Shown: positions 11,005 to 23,282 of the stretch, in pieces
Layout: each line of letters begins with the position of its first letter
How positions within the stretch are numbered: position 1 is the stretch's first letter
NCBI GenBank assembly: GCA_013368315.1
Contig: JAACJM010000004.1
Location: 620,001-684,000 of the forward strand
Direction of reading: 5' to 3'
DNA: 64,000 nt
From: Tetrapyrgos nigripes
Lineage: Eukaryota; Basidiomycota; Agaricomycetes; Agaricales; Campanellaceae
Translations under genes and position numbers: made by a program
Notes under the pieces: model-generated
What the model was told of the DNA's origin: nothing
The model's database searches: none
What the model saw: only the letters and a program-made list of their open reading frames with translations

Positions 11005-13730
11005 ATGATGAACGCAACGTCTGCAAGTCGTGTCTCTCGACTTCCTGCCTTTGTCAGGCATCTGACAACTAGACCACCGCCGCCCTCGTTCCCGAAGAGA
11101 CCTTTGCCACCACCTCCACCACCTTCGTCATCTCCGTCTTCACGTTTTCTTGACTATTTGCGCTACTCCCCATGGTCAAAAGAATTTCCCGGTAGCTGGA
11201 GGACCAGGGCCATGCTTCAGTCAACCATATATGCTATCGGAATTGTGATTGCTACAAACTATATCGACGAGTTGTGGTTTGTGAGTTGTCATTCTATTTG
11301 CACTCCGAATGCATGTCCTTACAACTTTCGTCATACCTTTTGCAGCCCAAAGATCGAGGCTACGCGTCCCCTAGAGATGTCAGAGTAGCCGTTGAAAAGC
11401 TCAAGGCCGCCTTCCCGGAAGAAAACCAAGTCTCGACTGATCCCGACGAGTTAAAGACATACGGCTCTTCAGAAAATTCTTACCACCCTGCATCTCCTCA
11501 CTCTGTTATTGTACGCGTCATTCCGTGGTCCTAGTCTACGAATCTTTCTGAACTCTGTCCATACGATACTCGCTAGGTCCGGCCTCAAAGTACTGATGAC
11601 GTCGTCCAAATTGTCAAAATCGCCGTGGAATGTCGAATGCCTATGGTCGTGTATTCCGGTGCTACAAGTCTGGAAGGTCATTTCTCTGGAGTAGGCCTAT
11701 CACTATTGTCTTTGCTAGCTGTTGTATAATCCACTGAATCGCAGATATCCACTGGAAGCATCTGTATCGACATGTCTGGAATGGATAAGATTCTCGAAAT
11801 ACATGGTGCGTTTTTATGTCAATGACTGCTTTGCTTTGGTCCTTCTACTCACGCTTCACGCTTCTCAGAGGCCGATTCTGACCTCGTTTGCCAGTCCGGT
11901 GCTAGATGGGAGGATGTTAACGAGACGTTGAAGGACAAGGGAATTCCGTTGTTCTTCCCGGTGAGTCGTATACTTCAGAGCCAAGAGTGCTCTGTATACT
12001 GACTGCAGCCTTTACGGCTTGTTTAGTTGGACCCAGGACCCGGTGCTGTAAGCAATATGCAAAATCTACGTCGTCTTCGTGTTCCCCTAGGCTGACTAGT
12101 CAAACTGTTGATTTATTGTGTGTAGACTATTGGCGGAATGGTTGGGACTGGATGTAGTGGAAGTGAGTAGACGTCTTTTTCGTCCCATGTCTCATATATT
12201 AACCTGACTGTCATCAGCAAATGCCGTCCGATATGGTACAGCCAAAGCCGAGTGGTTCTTGAACTTGGTGCGTCACTTTCTTCCATACAGATCATAAAAT
12301 TAAACATGCAATGCCATGAACAAGACCGTCGTTCTCCCCAACGGCGAAGTCATCAAAACGCGTCAAAGAGCAAGGAAATCTGCTGCTGGATTTGACACTA
12401 CCAAACTCTTCATTGGAGCTGAAGGAACCTTAGGAATAGTGACCGAAGGTGAGCCGGTTTCCGATTTTCTCATATATTTGGGGGACCGTATATTGATTGT
12501 TAAATGCGTTACAGCTACTCTTCGTCTTGCTCCTCTCCTCCCTACCAAAGTCGCGATGGCACAGTTCTCCGATGTAGAAAAAGCAGTCAATGCGGTCCAG
12601 GATGTGTTGAATAGTCCTTATGGGAATCATATACGTTGGTGGTTTGATTAAATTCTCTTTGGGGACTTGACTGACTGACCTTGGTTGTTCACAGAATGCG
12701 TTGAATTGCTCGATGACAAGAGTAGGTGTTGTTTTGAGTCCTTGTTGTTCGTCTTCTATCAACTAACCGCTCACTTTTATCCCTCCAGTGATGTCCGCAA
12801 TAAACAAGGCCGGCCTCGTATCCCGCTCCTACCCCGTCTCCGACACCCTCTTCTTCAAAATCCAAGGAGACGATCCAGCAATCAAATTAGCCTCTAAAAC
12901 CATCCAATCCATCGTGAAAAAGCACGGGTCGAAAAAGTTTGAATTCGCGTCAACGGATGCGGAAGCAGAGGAATTGTGGACTAATCGCAAATATGCGTTG
13001 ACGTCGACAATGGGAGCGTTTCCGGGGATGAGATGTTGGACGACGGATGTTTGGTGGGTTTGGATTCAACCTTTTCCCTCTGCGAGTACTGATTTTTTGT
13101 GCTCATCATCCACTGCTGTTTTGATCATGTCCCCTTGTTCTTCTTGGACTGAATTCTCTAGTGTGCCCGTCTCTCGGCTCCCGCAGCTGGTATATGAAAC
13201 GAAGAAAGATCTCGAAGAGATTGGGTTGATTAGTACGATTGTCGGACATGTTGGTGATGGAAACTTCCATGCGTTGATCTTGTTCAAGGATGACGCGGAA
13301 CTGGTTAAAGTCGATGAAGCGGTGCATAGGCTTGTTCATAGAGCGTTGGCTTTGGAGGGAACATGTAGGTCTTTCTATTTTCTATTTTCTGTCCCTGCAG
13401 TGGTCGAGTAATTGACTCTGGCCTGGAATTAACTGTGTACTACTACAGGCACCGGTGAACATGGTGTAGGTCTAGGCAAGAAACAGTTCCTAGTGGATGA
13501 ATTGGGAGAGGGAACAGTAGAGCTGATGAAATCGGTGAAAAAAGCTGTGGACCCTTTGAATCTGCTGAACCCTGGCAAGGTGGGTTTCTTTTTATAGTCT
13601 CTATGAGGAAGAAAGAGAGCTGACAACATAATGAATTGCGACATCAACATTGACCATTTCTGTGTCTCCTTTCATTGTCTTTGACTCTGTCTAGCTTTAT
13701 CCTGATGATAAACCTCGCTCACACTCGTGA
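11005..13730 (+). CDS. DLD1: Mitochondrial D-lactate dehydrogenase (cytochrome)
   Basis: Fifteen exons give exactly 574 codons: 11005-11280, 11346-11510, 11577-11690, 11745-11805, 11869-11960, 12027-12047 (21 nt), 12126-12162, 12218-12267, 12325-12448, 12515-12634, 12695-12721, 12789-13053, 13162-13364, 13449-13579 and 13695-13730. The enzyme oxidises D-lactate to pyruvate with FAD and passes electrons to cytochrome c. The N-terminus is a basic presequence ([21 protein letters not shown]), followed by a hydrophobic anchor ([17 protein letters not shown]). The FAD_binding_4 half has [32 protein letters not shown] and [13 protein letters not shown]. The C-terminal FAD-oxidase half has [14 protein letters not shown] and [12 protein letters not shown] (catalytic-site histidines). 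Length is close to yeast Dld1. I chose the ATG at 11005 because it directly precedes the presequence. The gene appears intact. Confidence 0.95.
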
Positions 13731-14266
13731 TGAGCACAAGACCTGGGTTGCAGACTTGCGAAGGACGATGACAACGATGAGATGGAGGGTTGCCTGATCT
13801 ACCTTAGGACCATCTATTGTGTACTTCCCGCAGCAGTACTGTCTTTCTAGAGGAGGATAGATTCACAGTGTTACTTGCTACATGTTCTCAGTGCTCGACA
13901 TTCCTCTATGCAGCAACTTCTATGACAATCTTCCCAACACCAGTCATGTTCAAGTCAGCATGACAAAATGATACTAGTGATGAAGGAGTGGCTTGCATGA
14001 TACTTGAACTCCAAGAATCCGCATTTTAAGTCATCGACATTTTTGTATCACTTCTGGTATGAAGTAATTTGCCACCTGCCAAAACCGCAGGCCACATGTA
14101 GGTCGTTCGCAATTTTGAAGAGTTTTGACCGCCAAATCCAAAAATGATCCATTCATTGTGCGGAGTGGTGTAAGGCATCTATGATGTAGTATCTTTTGAA
14201 GGAAGTATACTGATACATATTCTCAGGATCTTGTATGCAGTGTTTGTCGTACACTTTTCTCGTTGA
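13731..14266. other. Intergenic, no gene seen
   Basis: 3' flank of DLD1 leading to a small transposon. No open frame of note. Confidence 0.45.
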
Positions 14267-14268
14267 TA

Positions 14269-14449
14269 CAATGGCGACCGTTGAAAATGCGGCCACATAA
14301 TGGCAACACATAAAGTGGGCATTTCAAAGTTGGGCATCGACACAGGCAGTTAGTATACAGCCCCCAGTCGAGTTGTTTTGGCGATATTCGTTGTACTGAC
14401 GCGAGTTGCCTTTTTGGGGTTGGAAAAATATTTTCAATGGCCGCCACTG
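14269..14449. mobile_element. Tc1/mariner-like MITE (181 bp)
   Basis: The terminal inverted repeats are caatggcgaccgttgaaaat (14269-14288) and, read inward from the right end, cagtggcggccattgaaaat (14449-14430): 17 of 20 positions agree. Both ends are flanked by TA (14267-14268 and 14450-14451), the target duplication of the Tc1/mariner superfamily. The interior has no open frame. The mismatches between the arms point to some age. Confidence 0.75.
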
Positions 14450-14569
14450 TATCTTCCCAGTAATGGAATATTTGCCGGAAGCCATTGCACCGTAGAAGAA
14501 AGAAGGTATGGTATTAAAGAGATACAGCTATGTTTCAAGAGCTCATGTATGGACTCAGAAGACAAATGA

Positions 14570-14826
14570 TGCTATAGGTAATGAACACGAGCCACAAAGA
14601 AATAACACAAGATATTTACCCGACAGTCTTCCTCACCGACATTGAGATTTTGGCTCGGAATGCCGGCTTTCTGAAGAAGTGAAACGCGAGCTGTGAGGGT
14701 GGGTATATCTTCACCTCTTTCGAGTTGCATCGCACGGACATGCAAAGAAGTCGGTAGAACGCTGTTCTTGCAGAAACATATCAACGATCGAAAAGCAAGC
14801 TCATTCCCTTCAATCACATACACAAA
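14570..14826 (-). other. Coding-like frame of unknown status
   Basis: A minus-strand frame contains NSVLPTSLHVRAMQLERGED and TLTARVSLLQKAGI, with a possible donor (GTAAAT) after EEDCR. It lies directly downstream of the NOT4 stop at 14875. It may be a small separate gene or remnant; no family is recognised and I found no other exons. Confidence 0.25.
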
Positions 14827-14874
14827 ATAGTTATGATTTCGTCTTTTTATTAAGTATCACGATCATCGGGCCAC

Positions 14875-17800
14875 TCAGACTTCCTCCTCCTGCGGTTTCA
14901 TCCTCTGCATCTTCTCCATCGCCTCCCTTAACTCTGTTTCTGCAAAAACCGCTGCTTCCTTAGCCACAACCAACTTTTTCTCCAACTCATCTGCCGTCAT
15001 CGGTCTAAATTTCTTCTCTTTACTTTCCTCTTCAACAATCCCAATACTATCAAATCTCTTCACTGTATTTCCAAGCCTAGGTAAGAACCCCTGTCGATCC
15101 CATCCACTGTCATTGAACGCTAATACAGCCTTGACAGCAGCTGTATTAATATCACGGTGTAATTCCTCCAATTTGGAGAGTTGGACTTCCATCCATCGTG
15201 CACGGCGCTCGAGGGCAAGGGTGAGAGCCGCAACTTCGTCTTCTCGGCCATGTCCATCTTCCCCTGCCTCATCGAGGAAATCATCGCCTTTAAGCATGTC
15301 TCGGAGGACGCCGTCGAAGGATGAACTATCGTCCCATGTCGTGCGAGGGAGAAGACGGAGTAGATCTGAAATCGTCTGAGTGAGTGTTTCCAGTAGCTGT
15401 TGGAAGGATGAAACAGCGTTGTCTATAGACCCAGAAGGGACATTATTGGCGAAGGATCCACCACCAACAGAAAGTGCCGAGAGAGCGTGCACGAGAGGGG
15501 CATACTCCAGTGGCATTTTCGCGGCTGGGTTGATTTTAGGTAGGTCAAAGAAAGGATGGTTGGGTAGGTTTAAGTGTGGATTCATCGTATGGATATCTTC
15601 TAAAAGCTCTTCAACTGAAGTAGGTATGTTGCGATCCAAGGATTGAGAGCGAGAATTATTGGAGCTGCCTGTGCTGGTCTTGACAGTAGGAGCAGGTGCA
15701 TCGGATGGAGTAGCAGAGGAGATAGTCGAGCTTTCGGAGTGGGCATGTTCTTCCTCTTTGGGCAACTTGATCGGCTTCGCAATGGGTTTGTTCTTCTTGG
15801 GCTTTTTGGAAAGGAGAGGGACTTGGGCGACAGGCTCTGGTGGAGGAGCTTGTTTGGGGTTGGCAGTGGAAATTTTCGGAATATTCTCTTGTTTGATATG
15901 AGCTTCCGCTCTGGCAGCAGCGGCCGCGGCTCTTTTCGCGGCTTTCTCTTTTTCTGCTTCAGCCGCCTTTTCTCTTTCAGCTTGCGCCACTTTCTCCCTC
16001 TCGGCTTTGACCGCACGCTCCTTTTCTCTCTCGGCCTTGGCCTTGTCCTTTTCCAACTGCTCTTTCTCTGCTTTCTCCTTCTCCTGCTGAGCCTTCAACG
16101 CCGTCGCCTTCTCCTTCTCGATAGCCTTCTCTTGCGCAATTCTAGCCTTTTCAGCAGCCTTGACAGCAGCTTTTTCTTGCGCGATCTTCTGACGTTCAGC
16201 GGCTTTTTCAGCAGCAGCAGCTTTCTTAGCAGCTTTCCGAGCTGCCTTCTCCTGAGCTTTCAAAGTCGCTTCAGATAACGGCTCATCAATAACAGATTGT
16301 CCTTCTTGAGGACTGGCTTCAGTCGTCTCAGTCACGACAGCAGAGGATAATGCAGGGAAATCCGAGGGGGAAAGAACGAGTGCATCCGCGGTCACTTCTG
16401 ACCGTGATTCTGTGATAGCAAGAAGAATGTATGGGGAAAGGGAATGATTATCAGCGTCTGGAAGGATGGCATATGTCACACAATGACTGGAGGAGGAAGA
16501 AGGGGACCCGACGGATGCAAGGCGTGTTTTATGTTCGTCCGTACAGATATACTTTGGGATCCAAGGCGAAATGAGTCCATGTATAACAAAAGCAGAGACG
16601 AAAAAAATGGAGTTGGCATGGATTTATTGCCGGTAATAAGGTTTCCGCACTGGAAGTACGGGAACTCGGTAGGCTGACCCCCTCCCCTCTAAGAAAAAGG
16701 AAGATAACTCACCATGGTTGCTGCCAGCCCCGTCATTGACAGCGGGAATGTTGGCCCGCTGAGGAATTCCGGGTGGAAACGCAAGACCAGGTGGAGGCCC
16801 GTATGACATCGCTGAGTGGTCTACTGGTATGTAGTTTCCTTCGGGGCTCGAAGCAAACCTTGCAGACATGATCGCTGGATCTGCAAATGCTTGGCCGCTA
16901 GATGACATCCTGTACATTGTTGGCATCTCTGCAGAAAGTATGAACGGGAGCAAAGAAATGGATGTATCACAAAAAAGGGTATTTGAAAAGCAAAGAGAAG
17001 GGGGGAAATCATCAATATGCTGAGACTTTCAATGACACGAAGATGACCCTCTTACCATTACCATTGCTACGAGGAGCCGCAGCGGCTCGAGTCTGACTGT
17101 TTTGGATGAAATCCCGGAGTTGGGCCTCGCTGAGATCGCTACCCACTTGCTGACGGGGTTGATGTTGAGAATACACTGGCTGCACTTGGTGATGTTGAAG
17201 GAAGGGCGAGCTCATATTAGAATTAGACTGAGGGTATGCAAGCTCTTGTCGACTATGTATCGACCACTGAGAAGGCGCGGGAGACTGAGGAAGATCCCTC
17301 GTTGCATGATTATACACAAGTTCATTACTACCGTTGGTGCTGAGAGTCGATGAAATTTGGAGAGGTGACGAGGACGCGACTGAGGACGATCCCTGACGAC
17401 CTCGGGCGAATCCAAAACGTGAGACTTTGCGAATGGAATTATCATCTAATGGACTGGGTTTGGCAGGGGATGAAGAGGTAGAATGCACATCCTCAGTGCT
17501 GTCAGCGAATGGATTGAAGGACCCGACGTAGTTTGGACCGCTACCCGTTGACTGTGGTGTCGAGGATCTCAGCGCTATGGGCTCGTAAATGGGATGCGTC
17601 GTGTGATGGGTGTACGAAAGGCCAGGTGGTGCCATGAATGAGGCGGGAGAAGCCGATCCCGGTGGACGAAGAGCAGGAAAAGCATCTGTGAATGAACCCA
17701 TAAAAGGAGTTGGGACTTGCATCTCGAAGTCTGGAAGAACTTCATCGCTGTTATCATTACTGGCCAGCTTGGGGTCAAGATTGAAGGTGAAACCACCGGA

Positions 17801-19725
17801 TCCTCCATCACCTCCACTGAGATTTTTCAGCGTAAGATCAAAGTCAGGGAAAGGACTCTGAGCGACTGCAGTCAGAGATGACTCCCTTCGAGCTTTGACA
17901 TCATCCAGCAATGCTCGAGCAGCATTGGACATCTGGTAAGATGTCTGGTACGCCAATAAAGGAGTTTGAGGAGAGGCTGTAGAAACACGGGAGGGACGAG
18001 GAGGAGGCAGACCAGGGGGTGCTGATAGGCCCGGAGGCACAGCAGGTAGGCCCGGAGGTACAGAAGGAACGGATGGCTGCGTTGGTTCTGCTGGAGGTGA
18101 AGGTGAAGGGGTCTCTGGCACTCTTGGAGACATTGATGGTGTTTCTGGACGCCCTGATACTGGAGCTGCTGGCGGTGCGGGAGATTCTGGAGGAGGCGGA
18201 GGAGAAGCTTTCGGTCGCTTCTGTGGCTTTGAGCTCAGCACTGCAGGAGAAGCAGGTCTCGGAGGCAGGGAAGCTGAGGCAGGAGGTACAGGTACAGGTG
18301 TGGAAGGGCGAGATGAAGAGGCTTGAGACGCCGCTTTGGACGGCTTTTTCTCTTGCGTACGAGAACTAATTGGACGTGACTCAGTGGTAACACGCGAGGG
18401 ACGCGGCACCGTACTAGTAGCACCACCACGTCTCCGCTGCGTTGTATTATTTGCGGCACTGGACGATGGTCTACTACCCCAAGCTGCAGATTTGGGAAGT
18501 CCTGTTGGGCAAGATCAGTAATCCTTCAGAGGCGTAAAGCCATGGGACATACCATCAAGTTCGCTCCTGCTACTAGTCAAGACTGCCCTTGACCTGGTTT
18601 CCGTTGCTTTCATTGTATGTTTCCTGCAACACAGCATCAGACAGTGGTTTAGAAATAAAACAGATGCCAAAACGTACAGAGTGGTCAAGTCTTCTTTTGT
18701 AAAGCAGTCTTTCTCATCTCCCCATTCATGCAGATTCATACAACCATGGTCACTGCAACTGGCACCTCGCAAAAATGCCATGCAGTACTTGGTGGTTCCA
18801 TAGCTGGCTCTCATCACTTCCCGTCCACCACCAGGGGAAGGACTTCCGTCCACAGCGGCAATAGCACGAGCAGCATCCTCCTTACGATGATACGTGATAT
18901 AGACACCAACGACTGGCGCTCCTCCACCAGACTGATTTCTTTTAACGAGGAACATTTTGTTGATTTTGCCATACTGGCCGAAATATTCGGTGGATCGTAA
19001 GGTAGGAATAAGCTTACGAAGGAAAGAGTTAGTTCTGGTCCACAGCAAACGCGATGATGTAACGCACCTCTTCTTTGGCAAATCTAGGTCCAATACCGAC
19101 TACATACACCACATTGCGCTGAACTACGCGCACATTAGCAAGATGGCGCCGACCAAGCGCGTCGAGCTCCTTGCGCTCGCGCTCTCTTTGCTTTTTTTGC
19201 TGAGTGAGGCGCTTATGACTAAGGAACGATGGCGGATATCGGAACATGAGCAACTCGACACTTGGAGAAGAAAGAGAAGGAAAGGACACACTCTTCTGCA
19301 GCTATGGGCTTGAATTCAACAGCATCATCAGTGTAGACTCTTCTGCAAGCAGGGCACCGCTTGTTGAGGTTCTCCTTGATATGATGCCAGCAAAAACGAC
19401 AAATCTTTAGAGGGTTTAGTGAAGGCGAATTGGATATCAAGGATGAAAAACGTACTTGGTAACCACAGACACAGGGCTTGAAATTGAGATCTGAAATATC
19501 CATCTCCTCGAGACAAAGAGGACATTCTGCGTCTTCCTGGAAAATGGATAAAAAATCAGAAACAACCAATAATGATAGTAGACCGGAATGGCTGCGTACT
19601 GCTTCATCGTCACTCCAATACGCGTCCTGGACACCGGCCAAAACATGGTTCTTTGACTGAGGTACGGAAAAACCGGCATGGACGACAGGAGCCGGGAGAG
19701 CATGATGAAGTCTTGTAGTAGTCAT
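14875..19725 (-). CDS. NOT4: CCR4-NOT E3 ubiquitin ligase NOT4 (about 1357 aa)
   Basis: Nine exons (19725-19600, 19536-19456, 19404-19292, 19218-19068, 19012-18678, 18623-18553, 18501-17056, 16928-16713, 16409-14875) sum to 1358 codons. The order is diagnostic: a C4C4 RING (CPLCLEEMDISDLNFKPCVC then ICRFCWHHIKENLNKRCPAC, about residues 47-90), a linker with KQRERERKELDALGRRHLAN and the conserved QRNVVYVVGIGPRFA, an RRM (FGQYGKINKMFLVKR ... VYITYHRKEDAARAI) and a CX8CX4CX3H zinc finger (CMAFLRGASCSDHGCMNLH). A long Pro/Ser-rich region follows, then the DFPALS motif, an Ala/Lys/Glu coiled-coil-like stretch of about 130 residues and a helical C-terminus. NOT4 ubiquitinates ribosomal and other substrates in co-translational quality control and links to CCR4-NOT mRNA decay. 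I start at ATG 19725; an upstream frame begins only with TTG. The last intron is long (about 303 nt) and could hide a small exon. Confidence 0.93.
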
Positions 19726-19984
19726 TCCACTGGACTTGTTGGTATAATTCAAGGCAGAAGCTGAGGAATGGAGAGGTTATGGTTATGGAGAGAGATGAAA
19801 GGACGCGGTCGCTACTTCACAATGAGGCTTTGCCCTTTATTTGTCATATGTCTCTCAACCAAACAAACCCAAATGACTCATCACTCAAAGCTTGGTCAAC
19901 CAACCGAAACTTGACGACAGAAATGATTTTGATGAAGTTTACAGGCCTCCTTGGATGCTCTATAAACGGGATGCTATGCTATCC

Positions 19985-20143
19985 GAGATCCCCTAGTACT
20001 GGAGTCCTTCTGCTCCGGGCACGTGGAACTTTATCCCACCCTCATCGCTCCTTACCCATGTATGCCACAGGTGGAGAGAAATCGTCCTGGACACTCCGGA
20101 ACTGTGGTCCCCGAAATACCGGAACACTCCGTTGATCCCGAAT
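19985..20143 (+). pseudogene. F-box gene relic
   Basis: One frame reads LLTHVCHRWREIVLDTPELW followed by SPKYRN, the signature at the end of the F-box in agaricomycete F-box proteins; the intact neighbour at 21145 has LTHVCRRWRSIVLDTPDLWS. Upstream the frame runs into sequence without the expected LPxEL helix, and a stop (TAA) follows within about 18 codons of the signature. I read it as a truncated, decayed copy. Confidence 0.55.
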
Positions 20144-21144
20144 TCTATTTCTTATGCAGTAGTATAAGTAGAGCAGTCTCAGTCCACTCCCTGAAGCTCT
20201 CCTTATATTACAGGAGCAATTACTTGAACTTTGATAGCATGATTAGTGAAAGGAAAGTCCGGTTCAGTCCAGTTCAGAGCCAAATTTCTGGAATCTGGAT
20301 GCAGGACTGAGCGGGTCCGCTAAACTTTGGCCCGGTTCAAGTCAAGCTCGGTTCGGACCCATCCAAACTCTTTGTGTCCCCAGTATGGCCGAATCAATAG
20401 TGTTTTGGCGCTAGAAAAGTAGTTGTAAGTACACGGTCAACTTTGAGTCTGTGAGTGATAGAAGACCGTCAGATATACAGAACTGACCCATAAAATAACA
20501 AAGCTGCATCTTTTGGAACAGGGAGCGCAGCCATTAAACGTGTTAAACCCCTAAATGTCCTGCCGAAATGGGATTAACCGCACAGGCATTGATAAAGAGT
20601 GTACTTGCGACGTACCTCGCTGTAAAAATCAAAATAATGAAGCACTTCGGACCGCCTTATTCTGATTAGAGATGCTCAAAAAGTTCGGATGCGTCCACAG
20701 AATTCAAGCACTGCTAAACTTTGGACACGAACAAGCAGATCCATGTCAAAGTAACTTCCAACAGAGACCCTATGTATGACTAGCGCGGACTCCCAGAAGA
20801 GCTTCCAGTGTGTACATACTACGTATTACAGACTTTCGTACGCCTACGGACTGCAGGAATATGATCTGACTCAAGCTATGCTGTTCCGAACAGCATAAAG
20901 CTCGATGTACGTATACAGTAATAATAGTATTATACATAGGGAACGAGGATCATGTATTTCTAAACATGAGCCAACATAAAAGAGACCTAGCGCACGTAAA
21001 TAATACAGAAATATACAACAAGAAGGATATAACATGCACTAAACCCCAAAGTGTAGTTGTTCGTATCCAAGATCTTCGTAATATGTCTCATAAAGAACAT
21101 GACCGCGTACCAGCCGCTGTGGCGTTACTACATAGTACCAATTA
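20144..21144. other. Repeat-worn intergenic DNA with hAT-like fragments
   Basis: Around 20245-20372 the DNA carries words such as gtccggttcagtccagttca and ggcccggttcaagtcaagct, and near 20668-20735 tagagatgctcaaaaagttc followed by ggatgcgtcc. Both resemble hAT subterminal sequence, but no matching pair of ends or target duplication could be found. No gene is supported. Confidence 0.3.
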
Positions 21145-22947
21145 TCACGGTATCGCAATCTCCCTCGAGCTAGGCCCAGCATTCCTCGATAACATACTAA
21201 ACCGCGCAACACTATCCATCACAACCTCAACACCCTTCAAATCCAGCTTCTCGAAATAAGAAACAAATTTGGGTCGAGGTGTACGCACGAAAACGTGCTC
21301 GACGGGAGTGAGATCTTCCACGTTGAGATTCGGACCGGTACTTGACTCGGACTGGGATTGGGGAGGGGATTGGGACTGCCTTTGTGATCTGACCCAAGAC
21401 TTGGTCCTTGCACGGACGAAACCGAGTAAAGGTCTGACCCCAATGCCCACGACATTGCGATGACTTGACTGGGATGGCGACAAGGGCTGGGGTTCGGTTG
21501 GGGATGAGGGGGGAAGCATAACCAAGGGGTTCATCCGTGCTTGGACAAATTCAAGTAGTGTCTCCTCCGTGAACGAGAACCGATCACTGAGCCTCATTCG
21601 CTTCAACTTGGGACACAGGACGTCCGTCATCGGAGACGTTACAGTAAACGCTCTAAGGAGCTGCTCGTCCATGAACGGATCGTCATGCATATTCTCCACG
21701 ATAACCAACTCCTCCAAAGTCGATAGGCTACAGAAAAATTGGCATAATTCGTCCAAGGTGAGCTTGGGTGAACGTGCAATCATGATTTCCAACTTTGTAA
21801 TTGAGCAGGAAGACCTTTGGAAAAAGCCTTGCAAAGACGTGGCGAGGCTTCGCGTGAGCTCGACGAGTGAACTGTGTTCGCGAATGTAAAGCTCTTGGAG
21901 GTTGGCCAACGACAACTGGTCAAATATCCTCTTTAGATTGTTGCCAGAGTTGGCTGTGAGACAGAGCTTCTCCAAATGAGGGAGGACGATGGTTTCCGTG
22001 CTCGGATGTGGGTTTACTGCTGAGGGAAATAAGAGCTGGACCATACAGGCTCTGAGACCCGTGGATCGTGCGAGGACAGTGAACAGGTCGTCCAGCTCAA
22101 AGTGTCGCCAGAAGAGCTTGAGAACTTGGATTTTTCTCCACTCTTCGGAATTCACTGATGAGATCGTCTGCATGCCAGAGACCTCAAGGGATAACTGATG
22201 CAGCTTGGGTGCACCCATAAGGAAAGGAGGGTAGCCATCGTCCATGAGGACGGTTTCTAGACACAGAAGGTCCTCACTTGTCAACCCACTTGTAGCTTCT
22301 GTCAGCCATGAGAATGGCATCCGAAACTTGAGATGTCTCCAACGTTTTGAATGGGGTAGAAGACAAGCAAGGATCTTCTTCACTTCTTCTGGACTGTGTC
22401 CAGGTGCGTGTCCACTGTAATCCCTCGCTTTCAGAGAAATGCTCAGCGGGGCATCGCGCGAGCGCTTGAGGAAATACTTGACTGCGGCTCGGATACCCTC
22501 ACACTTGGACTCTCGGCGGAAAGAAGTTGGCTTGGGGATCACGATGTGCATGGAAGACCATAGATCGGGAGTATCCAGGACAATGGAGCGCCAACGGCGG
22601 CAAACATGAGTGAGCTGAATGGGAGCGAGATTGGTACTCGAGGTAGAGATGACAGGAAAGACGTCCACGCAGTATGCAAAGACTTGTTGCCAGAGTTCTG
22701 TGGGAAGCAGGAGGGCATAGCTACTGCGCAAGGATGATACTTTGGAGCGAAGAGCGTCTCGCTTCTGAGTGATGATGACCAATGAGGACTGAAGACGACT
22801 GATTTGTGCGTTCATGCGTTCGATATCTGCTGAAGCTTCTGAGCAGAATCCGAGGATGTTATGCTCATTCTGGCCTGCAAATAGAGTGCGAATAAGGATT
22901 AGAAGTAAGTTGAATACACAGAGATGAGACTCACCTGAAGGTTCCAT
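21145..22947 (-). CDS. F-box protein with degenerate LRRs (580 aa)
   Basis: Two exons (22947-22935, 13 nt with the start codon; 22874-21145) join over a 60-nt intron into 581 codons. Residues ~15-50 form a coiled coil (IERMNAQISRLQSSLVIITQ). The F-box follows: YALLLPTELWQQVFAYCVDV, then LTHVCRRWRSIVLDTPDLWS. The remaining ~400 residues contain irregular leucine-rich segments (LHQLSLEVSGM, LCLETVLMDDG, LVIVENMHDDPF). Such proteins act as substrate adaptors of SCF ubiquitin ligases by binding SKP1; the substrate is unknown. The family is hugely expanded in agaricomycetes, in keeping with the decayed copy about 1 kb downstream. Confidence 0.85.
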   Translation of the reverse strand: MEPSGESHLCVFNLLLILIRTLFAGQNEHNILGFCSEASADIERMNAQISRLQSSLVIITQKRDALRSKVSSLRSSYALLLPTELWQQVFAYCVDVFPVISTSSTNLAPIQLTHVCRRWRSIVLDTPDLWSSMHIVIPKPTSFRRESKCEGIRAAVKYFLKRSRDAPLSISLKARDYSGHAPGHSPEEVKKILACLLPHSKRWRHLKFRMPFSWLTEATSGLTSEDLLCLETVLMDDGYPPFLMGAPKLHQLSLEVSGMQTISSVNSEEWRKIQVLKLFWRHFELDDLFTVLARSTGLRACMVQLLFPSAVNPHPSTETIVLPHLEKLCLTANSGNNLKRIFDQLSLANLQELYIREHSSLVELTRSLATSLQGFFQRSSCSITKLEIMIARSPKLTLDELCQFFCSLSTLEELVIVENMHDDPFMDEQLLRAFTVTSPMTDVLCPKLKRMRLSDRFSFTEETLLEFVQARMNPLVMLPPSSPTEPQPLSPSQSSHRNVVGIGVRPLLGFVRARTKSWVRSQRQSQSPPQSQSESSTGPNLNVEDLTPVEHVFVRTPRPKFVSYFEKLDLKGVEVVMDSVARFSMLSRNAGPSSREIAIP

Positions 22948-23282
22948 TGAAGTACACAGTCCCAACAGGAAAGCTCAGCTAACGCGTGTCACCACCTGGT
23001 CCATTAGTAATTATAAGGTCATATAAGGATCGTTGGCTTTGATTAACATTGGTCGAGGACGTTCAGCGTACAGGGTCGTACCAATATTGCGAACCAATGA
23101 GAGTTTGAGACAAAGACTAGGTTAAGTTATTGCCGCGCCGGTTGAAGACATGTGAAGAATACAACTATTCTTTCAAGTATCTATTTGGCAATGGTTCCAC
23201 GATAAATACAACAGTGATAGACAGCAGCGACAGCAAAGGTCCAAAGTACATTACACAGCGATACAGTTCTTTGTCTTGGCAT
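22948..23282. other. Intergenic, no gene seen
   Basis: Separates the F-box gene from the 3' end of the GIY-YIG gene. Nothing structured is visible. Confidence 0.4.

Noticed and set aside
14570..14826. Extra exon of NOT4
   Set aside because: NOT4 already ends with an in-frame stop at 14875 after a complete C-terminal domain.
15643..16278. Long plus-strand frame of 211 codons (Phe/Leu/Ser/Arg-rich)
   Set aside because: Exact antisense of the Ala/Lys/Glu-rich part of NOT4; GC-rich repetitive codons on one strand open a false frame on the other.
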